Shown here: positions 58,199 through 64,000 of the stretch, one piece after another
How the letters are laid out: every line of letters begins with the position of its first letter
How positions within the stretch are numbered: the stretch's first letter is position 1
Assembly: GCF_900188165.1 (NCBI RefSeq)
Contig: NZ_FZOS01000004.1
Span: 62,001 to 126,000, forward strand
Direction: 5' to 3'
DNA length: 64,000 nucleotides
Source of the DNA: Edaphosphingomonas laterariae
GTDB lineage: Bacteria; Pseudomonadota; Alphaproteobacteria; Sphingomonadales; Sphingomonadaceae
Position numbers and translations under genes: made by a program
The notes under the pieces: generated by a model
What the model saw: only the letters and a program-made list of their open reading frames with translations
Databases searched by the model: none
Told to the model about the DNA's origin: nothing

Positions 58199-60631
58199 CT
58201 AGCCTTCCCCCCGATCCAGTTTGGCCACCGTCAGGAACGCCTCCGGCGCGACGCGGATCGCGGCGCCCGTGGGGCATGCGCGCACGCAGGCGGGGCCGCC
58301 CTCGATCCCCGAACACATGTCGCACTTGATGGCCTTTTTCGGCTTTTCCACGCCCGGCTCGGCATTGGCATAAGCCCATTCATGGCTTGGTTCGCCCGGC
58401 CCCGGCCCCTTGCCGAACAGGAACCAGCTCAACAGACCCGGCTTCTTCGGCGGCACCTTGTCCATGCGGATCACGCCATAGGGGCAGTTGCGCTGGCAAT
58501 TGCCGCAGCCGATGCAGGTATCGTCGATGAACACTTCGCCATCGGGCCCGCGATGGATCGCGTTGGGCGGGCAATCGGCCATGCAATGCGGATGTTCGCA
58601 ATGCCGGCACGATGTCGGTACATGCAGGTGCGCGTAGGTCCGCCCCGCTTCGCGATCGAGCCGCGACAGCCCTTCGTGGCTGTCGGCGCACGCCTTTTCG
58701 CAATTGTCGCAGCCGACGCAGAGATTTTCGTCAATCAACAGCACGTCGGTCGCTTCGCCCACGCCCTGTTCGACCAGGAAGTTGGCGACCGACGAATACA
58801 TGTCGACGACCGAGGAGAAGCTGTCTTTCTTGGCTTCGACGAAGGCGTTGAGGTCCTGCCGCTGAGCCATGTCCTTCCGGGCTTTGTCCAGCAGATCGGG
58901 CTTGCGCGCCAGCAGCCGCTTGAACGCCTCGCCGTCCAGCCGGATCACTTCGGACTTGATCGCCGCGCGCACCGTGGCGGTGCGCTTGCCGCCGTCGATC
59001 ACCGCCATTTCGCCGACATAGGAACCGGCCGGCAGATAAGAGAGGAACACCGGCTTGCCGCCGATATTCTTTTCCACCACCATCGATCCGACACGGATGA
59101 CGAAGATGTCGCAGCCATCATCGCCTTCGTTGATGATCGCCTTGCCGGCGCTCACCGATTCCACCTTCGCGGTGCTCGTCACTTCGGTCAGATCGTCGGG
59201 CGTCAGGCCCGATCCGAACATCTGGAGCAGCTGCCGCTCGGTCGAGATGCGCGTCACCACGCGCTTGGCGCCCGGGTTCGACGCCATCAGCTTGAGCGCG
59301 GCGGTGCGCGACACTTCGACCAGGATCGAATCCTCGGCGGCACGGATCGTGGCCCCCCGGCGGCGGCCGGAGATCAGGCCGACCTCACCGAAGATCGAAC
59401 CGCGACCGATCTTCACGCGGCCCGCCACGTCGACCGAGCCGGATGCGATGCCGAAAAGCGACGATCCGGGATCGTCCTTCTCGAACACGGTTTCGCCGAT
59501 GCGATAGGCGCGCACGTCGGAATCGAGCATGAACTCGCGCATCTGCAGCGGCGAAAGATCGTTCAGGATTTCCACATTGGTGCGCAGGAATTCCAGCCAC
59601 TCGTCAACGGTGCGCTGACGCGGCAGGCCCTTGAACTTGGCTTCGAGAATGGGCTCGTCGGCGGGCTTCAGCGTCGTGTTGCCGTTGATGATCTCAACGA
59701 CGTCATAGCCCTGGTTCATGCAGTGCTTGATCAGCGGATAGCCCGCCAGCGCGCCGATGATGTAGATGCCCGGCGCCGTCGTGCTTTCGAACGTCGCGCT
59801 CAGCTTGGGAAACGCCTCGCGATCCTCGCTGGTGAATTCGATGCCGCAGCTTTCGATGAACTTGCGCGGCGCGGCCGACCCCATGCGGGCGATGATCCGA
59901 TCGCAACGGATGCGGGTTTCGCCGTCGCGCGTGTCGAGCGTCAGGTAGCCCGGTTCCACCTTCTGCGGCGTCGTGTCGGTCAACACCGAAAGGCGGCCGG
60001 CATCGCGCATGCCGAACAGGCCCTTGACGTTGGCATCCTTGGCGCGGCTGAAATCGGCGGACCGGTTGAGGATGGTGACGATGTTGCGCTGCGCCGGATC
60101 CTGCGCCAGCCCGACGGCATTCTCGATGCCTGCGTCGCCCGAACCGATGATCGTGATATGTTCGTCGACATATTCGCCGGGATCATCGAGCTGATACTGG
60201 ACGTGCGGTAGATCGCCGCCCGGAATCCGCAGCAAATTGGGGTTGCCCTGCGTGCCGATCGCCATGATCACGGCTTCAGCCTTGATCACGCTGCCATCGG
60301 TCAAGGTCAGCGTGAAATCGCCCTTGGCGCCGGCAATCGCCTTCACCTCGGCATGCATGCGGACGTTGATCTTGGTTTCGGCCGCCTGCCGATCCCAGAT
60401 TTCCAGAATCGCCTCGCGCTTGCCGGCGTCGAAATCGAGGTCCGAGCGCAGCACAAGCTGGCTCGGCGTCGCCATGACGTGCTTGCCCTTCTGATATTTG
60501 AAGATCGTATCCGAAAGGTGATCGGTCTTTTCGAGCAGGACATGGGCAATGCCCAGCTGCGCCGCACGCGCGGCGGCGCTCAGCCCAGCCGGCCCCGAGC
60601 CGACGATGGCGATGCGATAGGCCTCTGCCAC
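58199..60631 (-). CDS. FAD/NAD(P)H oxidoreductase fused to two cNMP-binding domains and a four-cluster ferredoxin
   Basis: 810 residues from a GTG with GGGGGA upstream. Domains in order: FAD Rossmann (GSGPAG, 11-16) and NAD(P) Rossmann (GSGDAG, 163-168), with no redox-active CXXC as in thioredoxin reductase; cyclic-nucleotide domains at about 360-455 (FGEVGL...) and 475-575 (VGEMAV...RTATVRA), both keeping the Gly-Glu and Arg of the phosphate cassette; and a C-terminal ferredoxin with 16 Cys in four groups (638-648, 675-687, 706-716, 770-786), as in DmsB/HybA-type subunits. It should take electrons from NAD(P)H to iron-sulfur clusters under cyclic-nucleotide control. Cytoplasmic. Confidence 0.92.
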   Translation of the reverse strand: MAEAYRIAIVGSGPAGLSAAARAAQLGIAHVLLEKTDHLSDTIFKYQKGKHVMATPSQLVLRSDLDFDAGKREAILEIWDRQAAETKINVRMHAEVKAIAGAKGDFTLTLTDGSVIKAEAVIMAIGTQGNPNLLRIPGGDLPHVQYQLDDPGEYVDEHITIIGSGDAGIENAVGLAQDPAQRNIVTILNRSADFSRAKDANVKGLFGMRDAGRLSVLTDTTPQKVEPGYLTLDTRDGETRIRCDRIIARMGSAAPRKFIESCGIEFTSEDREAFPKLSATFESTTAPGIYIIGALAGYPLIKHCMNQGYDVVEIINGNTTLKPADEPILEAKFKGLPRQRTVDEWLEFLRTNVEILNDLSPLQMREFMLDSDVRAYRIGETVFEKDDPGSSLFGIASGSVDVAGRVKIGRGSIFGEVGLISGRRRGATIRAAEDSILVEVSRTAALKLMASNPGAKRVVTRISTERQLLQMFGSGLTPDDLTEVTSTAKVESVSAGKAIINEGDDGCDIFVIRVGSMVVEKNIGGKPVFLSYLPAGSYVGEMAVIDGGKRTATVRAAIKSEVIRLDGEAFKRLLARKPDLLDKARKDMAQRQDLNAFVEAKKDSFSSVVDMYSSVANFLVEQGVGEATDVLLIDENLCVGCDNCEKACADSHEGLSRLDREAGRTYAHLHVPTSCRHCEHPHCMADCPPNAIHRGPDGEVFIDDTCIGCGNCQRNCPYGVIRMDKVPPKKPGLLSWFLFGKGPGPGEPSHEWAYANAEPGVEKPKKAIKCDMCSGIEGGPACVRACPTGAAIRVAPEAFLTVAKLDRGEG

Positions 60632-60646
60632 TGGTCCCCCTGTTCA

Positions 60647-60670
60647 CCCAACAAGCTGGCCCTTGTTGGG
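60647..60670. promoter_or_regulatory. inverted repeat in the leader of the redox operon
   Basis: CCCAACAAG and CTTGTTGGG with a six-base loop, 16 bases upstream of the GTG and next to its ribosome site. It could be an operator or an RNA hairpin affecting translation. Confidence 0.45.
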
Positions 60671-60823
60671 CCCGACGCGCGCATGGTCCATCGTTGTGGA
60701 CCTTTGATTATTGGTGCGAACCCTGTTTCACTTTATCATCTTGAGCGGCAACCGCCAGATCGCACCATGGCAGAAAAATCGTTTCATCGAAATGAAATCC
60801 GTTGCTTGCGGTCCGCCACTCGC

Positions 60824-60863
60824 AAAAAAACGAACCCGGCCGCACCATGGCCGGCCGGGTTCG
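60824..60863 (-). terminator. Rho-independent terminator after the OmpA-family gene
   Basis: CGAACCCGGCC and GGCCGGGTTCG form an 11-base-pair stem, followed on the minus strand by seven T. It separates the OmpA gene from the redox operon, which therefore needs its own promoter in 60671-60823. Confidence 0.88.
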
Positions 60864-60903
60864 GAAATATCGTCCGCCGCGACGGCGTGACGGTGGCCAT
60901 CGC

Positions 60904-61545
60904 CTAGAGCAGCACCGCCATCACGCGGCGGTTTTCAGGCGCCGTCGCCGGCTTGCCGGCCAGCGGCCTGGACGATCCATAGCCCACCACGTCGAGCCGG
61001 TTGCGCGCCACACCCGAAGCCGAAAGATAATCGGCAACGGCCTGCGCGCGGCGGCGCGAAAGATCCTGGTTCACCGCGGCAGAGCCCGAGGCGTCGGTAT
61101 GCCCTTCGATGCGCAAGCGACGACCGTTGAGCTTCGGACCGCCCAGAACCTGGGCATATTTGGCAAGGCGCGCCTTGGCCGGATCGGTCAACACCGCCGA
61201 ATTGGGCATGAAGGTAAGGCCAAGATCGGACGAGCCGACCTGCGTCGGACGCGCGACCCGCTGGGTCGGCGCCGGCTGCGGCGCGCTCGCCACGCGGGTC
61301 GGCTGCGGGGCGCTGGCGGTGGTGCCCGCCCGCTGGAAGGTGAAGCCACGGGTCTTGCCGCCACGGGGCGTGCCGGTGGCCGTGGCGGGATCGGCCTGAG
61401 CCGCGTTGGGATCGGCGATTTCCTGCGCGCAATCCCCCGTCAGATCGCAGAGGATCTGCGCCGATTCCGGGTCCGATTGCGCCATGGCCGGCGTGGTTGC
61501 CGCAAGCACGAAACCGATAACCCCCAAGCTGACGACCAGCTTCAT
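60904..61545 (-). CDS. OmpA-family outer-membrane/periplasmic protein
   Basis: 213 residues from the ATG with AAGGA upstream. Signal peptide ends TPAMAQ. A Pro/Ala-rich linker (about residues 60-95) leads to a C-terminal OmpA-like peptidoglycan-binding domain (LRIEGHTDASGSAAVNQDLSRRRAQAV, GYGSSRPL). It anchors to the cell wall. It lies downstream of the TIR gene on the same strand, and its product is closed off by its own terminator. Confidence 0.9.
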   Translation of the reverse strand: MKLVVSLGVIGFVLAATTPAMAQSDPESAQILCDLTGDCAQEIADPNAAQADPATATGTPRGGKTRGFTFQRAGTTASAPQPTRVASAPQPAPTQRVARPTQVGSSDLGLTFMPNSAVLTDPAKARLAKYAQVLGGPKLNGRRLRIEGHTDASGSAAVNQDLSRRRAQAVADYLSASGVARNRLDVVGYGSSRPLAGKPATAPENRRVMAVLL

Positions 61546-61643
61546 TGCAACAATCCTTTCAGCGTGCGGGATGGCCCCGCGATCATATCGTCCGGCCGGG
61601 ATCGCCACAACGATCAACCCGTCCTGATGAGCGTAATGGACCG

Positions 61644-61679
61644 TCCCGGTGATTCGATCAGTGATTTGCATCACCGGGA
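61644..61679. repeat. inverted repeat between the TIR and OmpA genes
   Basis: Ten-base arms TCCCGGTGAT and ATCACCGGGA separated by 16 bases, 20 bases after the TIR stop. No T-run on either strand; terminator-like or an operator for the OmpA gene. Confidence 0.45.
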
Positions 61680-61698
61680 TCAACAAATTGCGAACGCG

Positions 61699-62907
61699 CT
61701 ATTTCGGGTCGATGCGGAACCACACCATGTCCGCATCCCATTCGCCGCCGGCCGTCGCCTCGCGCAGCGTGCTGGCGAATTCGGCCGAACCCTGAACGGT
61801 GCCCTGCGGCATGGCCTTGGCCAGCGGGCGATCACCAACGACCACAAACAGGCCGGTCCAGCCCAGATGATCGGGATAGATGTTGAATTCCCACTTGCCG
61901 TCCGCCTGCTTGACCAGGCCGACATCGGCATCCTTCAGCGCATCGATCGATGTGGCATCCGGCAACGCCCAGGTGACGACGCCCGAAGGCTCGACGCCAA
62001 ACAGCGCGATCGACTTGTCCTTGGCGTCGAGCGTGATTTCCACGCGCGCCAGCGACTGCTTGGTCGCAGGATCGAGGAAGAAGGGTTCGCCCGTCACGCG
62101 CAGACGGCCACCGGGCGATTTGCGCAGGCGGCGCGGCTCGTCGATCGCCGGGCATTCGCGCGGATCGATCTGCGCCACCTTGTCGATGACAACCTCCTGC
62201 ACGGCCAGGCCCTCGGCCTGGGCGAGCTGGATGACGGTCGCCTGCGCGGCGGCGGGATCGCCGGCCACGCCGATCAGCCCAATCCGGCCATCCTCTCCCG
62301 TCCGCACGGGATCGACATGCAGCCACGCGCAGGAAATCTCGGCAAGCTTCGGTTCCACCTTGTCGGCCAGCGTGGGCGCGGCGCTGCGGAACAGGAAGAA
62401 GGCGATCGCGCCGATCATCGCGACGGCGACGGCGATGCCGACGATCAGCCCCTTGTTGACCGGCGCCTTGGGCGGCGGCGGCGGCGGCGGCAACGCGGCC
62501 GGCGCGGCCTGCCCCTTTTCCATGAAGTCCCGCACGCCCTGCACGATCGCGGCGACACCGCCGGCCGATCCGTTGAACGGCGCGACATCGATGGGATCAT
62601 AGCCGCCAAAGCCGAAGGGCAGTTCCACCTTATCCAGCAACACGCCCAGATAGGCGCCCCGCCCCTTCGCGGCCTCGGCCTCGTCGATCACGTCCTGGCC
62701 GGTGCTGTGGTCGACCGACGTGCGCGACCAGCCGGCCAGGCACAGCTTGGCCGCTTCCATCGCCTCGGCGATCGCGGCCTTGCGTTCCTGCCCCGGCTGA
62801 ATGTCGCGATCCCACCAGACGCTGTAGCCGGCGGCCCGCAGCCCCTGCACGATCGCCTCGGCACGATCGCCGTCGGCCACCGCATAGGAAAGGAAAATAT
62901 CACTCAT
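61699..62907 (-). CDS. TIR-domain transmembrane protein with extracytoplasmic C-terminal part
   Basis: 402 residues. Residues 2-130 are a TIR domain (DIFLSYAVADGDRAEAIVQGL, GYSVWWDRDIQPGQ, then CLAGWSRTSV and a Glu-bearing helix that could host the catalytic acid of TIR NADases). A Pro-rich linker at 134-150 leads to one membrane helix (153-173). The remaining 230 residues face the periplasm and I do not recognise them; one stretch resembles the periplasmic part of some sphingomonad kinases. It overlaps the CPBP gene by four bases. Function unproven. Confidence 0.88.
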   Translation of the reverse strand: MSDIFLSYAVADGDRAEAIVQGLRAAGYSVWWDRDIQPGQERKAAIAEAMEAAKLCLAGWSRTSVDHSTGQDVIDEAEAAKGRGAYLGVLLDKVELPFGFGGYDPIDVAPFNGSAGGVAAIVQGVRDFMEKGQAAPAALPPPPPPPKAPVNKGLIVGIAVAVAMIGAIAFFLFRSAAPTLADKVEPKLAEISCAWLHVDPVRTGEDGRIGLIGVAGDPAAAQATVIQLAQAEGLAVQEVVIDKVAQIDPRECPAIDEPRRLRKSPGGRLRVTGEPFFLDPATKQSLARVEITLDAKDKSIALFGVEPSGVVTWALPDATSIDALKDADVGLVKQADGKWEFNIYPDHLGWTGLFVVVGDRPLAKAMPQGTVQGSAEFASTLREATAGGEWDADMVWFRIDPK

Positions 62908-63785
62908 GCGCGTGCCTCCGCCTGTTGCCCGGCATGCGCCCCATCAGGCCGCCCGCGCATCAGCGCCAGCGGCAGGATGAGCAGGATGAGCACGACACTC
63001 AGCACCAGACTTGCATTGAAACCGTCCACCGATCCCCCCAAGATCGCGGGGCCAACCAGATCGAAGTCGAAAATCGCCCCGAAATCGCCCAGCCCCGGGT
63101 TTGGAGATATGCCGACCAGCATCTCCTCCCCCCAATTATAGCCAAAATGCGCCAAGGTCGGCGCGAGCAGGCCGCTCGTGCGGAGCGCCAGCAGGCCGAA
63201 CCATATGCCCGCAAGCGTGATGTTCAAGAGCGATACCGGATCGCGCCACCCGCCAAGGACGTGAATCAAGGTAAAGGTGAGCGCGGTGAGCAGCACACCC
63301 AGCCAAGCACCCCATGCGCGGGTCAGCAGCGGCTGGAGCAGGCCGCGTAGCAGCACCTCTTCACCCAGCACCTGTATCGCGACGACGATCAGGCCGATCG
63401 CCAGCGCCGGCGCCGCCACCTCGGCCGCCCCCGGCACCACCGCACCGGCCATCGCGGCCACCGCCAGCGCGGCCAGCACGGCGACGACCCCGCTCGGCAG
63501 CGCGATCAGCACCAGCGCCGGACGACGACGGCCAAGCCGGAACGGGCGACGGAAGACGATCAGGCCGATCAACGCCAGCGCGAGCACCGCCGCCGGAATG
63601 CCAAGGCGCCCGCCCAGCGCCCCATGCACACCGGCCAGCGCGGCACCCACGTTTTCCGCAATTGGCTGGGCCAGCCCCATCAATATCGCGATGCACCCCG
63701 CCAGCACCCAGATGATGGCCGCCACCGCCTTCGCGCTATCGCCCCACCAATGCGCCATGGGCCGGGACGCGTTCATGCGAGACAT
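62904..63785 (-). CDS. CPBP-family intramembrane metalloprotease
   Basis: 293 residues with about eight membrane helices. The three CPBP (Abi/CAAX protease) motifs are complete: GEEVLLRG, FTLIH and HFGYN. These enzymes process prenylated or membrane peptides; some act in bacteriocin immunity or phage defence. Its stop overlaps the TIR gene start, so the two are co-translated. The 215 bases upstream to the window's end contain no gene I can support and should hold the operon's promoter. Confidence 0.9.
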   Translation of the reverse strand: MSRMNASRPMAHWWGDSAKAVAAIIWVLAGCIAILMGLAQPIAENVGAALAGVHGALGGRLGIPAAVLALALIGLIVFRRPFRLGRRRPALVLIALPSGVVAVLAALAVAAMAGAVVPGAAEVAAPALAIGLIVVAIQVLGEEVLLRGLLQPLLTRAWGAWLGVLLTALTFTLIHVLGGWRDPVSLLNITLAGIWFGLLALRTSGLLAPTLAHFGYNWGEEMLVGISPNPGLGDFGAIFDFDLVGPAILGGSVDGFNASLVLSVVLILLILPLALMRGRPDGAHAGQQAEARA

Positions 63786-64000
63786 GCCGCGCGGGCAGAA
63801 GGACAGTAGCCGTTTCCAGGCGCGATCGCGTGACGCGATGAATGTTCAGCCAATTTCACCCCCCATCGGCCGTCCCCATCTGCCGATCCAGTCGCCGGCA
63901 TCGGGGCCGCATGAAACGGTTATTTGCCCTTTCCATGCACCGGCCACTCTATCATTCCAGCCGACTTGCGCTAGACTGCAAAAGATCAAGTGTCGGTAAA

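Noticed and set aside
58151-60211. Plus-strand open frames over the cNMP/FeS oxidoreductase and decaheme genes (also 55503-57752 and 60802-63141)
   Set aside because: His/Arg-rich translations with no recognisable domains; the minus strand has full domain sets.

Overview
The window is high-G+C DNA (about two thirds G+C by eye), densely packed, and looks like the chromosome of an aerobic alphaproteobacterium, most likely a sphingomonad. The grounds are two large TonB-dependent receptors with sphingomonad-style plug domains, clusters of acyl-CoA and CoA-ester catabolic genes, a Sphingopyxis-like ectoine hydroxylase, and frequent ATGA overlaps between genes. I saw no tRNA, rRNA, CRISPR array, insertion sequence or phage gene.

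Layout. (1) 1-3080: the end of a DUF1588/DUF1585 cytochrome-type protein, a Tat-exported DUF1552 protein, a class II cytochrome c and a b561-type membrane cytochrome, which together look like an exported redox module. (2) 3096-24867: a catabolic region. It holds a crotonase divergent from a LysR regulator; then, on the plus strand, two acyl-CoA dehydrogenases, a nitronate-monooxygenase-like flavoprotein, a second crotonase, an unrecognised protein, a class III CoA-transferase, an aldehyde dehydrogenase, a beta-hydroxyacid dehydrogenase and a SnoaL-like protein. A TonB receptor, an exported alpha/beta hydrolase, a TauD-type dioxygenase, an MFS pump, an aldo/keto reductase with its divergent LysR, and a second TonB receptor follow. 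The substrate is not readable from sequence; a hydrophobic carboxylic acid handled as CoA esters is the best guess. (3) 24950-28062: a secreted catalase-peroxidase and a lipoprotein. (4) 28294-37648: a complete ectoine/5-hydroxyectoine operon (ectABCD-ask) with a divergent MarR-type regulator, extended by two MFS transporters and a mechanosensitive channel in overlapping reading frames. (5) 37664-45259, minus strand: chloroperoxidase-like hydrolase, isochorismatase-type hydrolase, XapX protein, exported YtcJ-type amidohydrolase, DoxX, MFS exporter and an alginate-export-type porin. (6) 45405-49106: a beta-propeller hybrid-type sensor kinase and its NarL-type response regulator. (7) 49387-54378: a second, cytoplasmic catalase-peroxidase, isocitrate lyase and an HdeD protein. 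(8) 54430-63785, minus strand: a signalling and electron-transfer block.

The most unusual part is block 8. One operon encodes an 810-residue cytoplasmic protein joining an FAD/NAD(P)H oxidoreductase, two cyclic-nucleotide-binding domains and a 16-cysteine, four-cluster ferredoxin; a membrane protein with two His pairs spaced 14 residues apart (two predicted b hemes); and a protein with a cytoplasmic FHA domain, one membrane helix and ten periplasmic CXXCH heme c motifs. This reads as a trans-membrane electron conduit from NAD(P)H to a periplasmic decaheme wire, gated by cAMP-type and phosphopeptide-type inputs. A CpdA-like cyclic-nucleotide phosphodiesterase lies immediately downstream. Upstream are an OmpA-type protein and a two-gene TIR-transmembrane plus CPBP-protease operon.

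Other points worth attention: ectA has no canonical start codon in its homologous frame; an AT-rich palindrome lies between ectA and the MarR gene; and several strong stem-loops mark operon ends.
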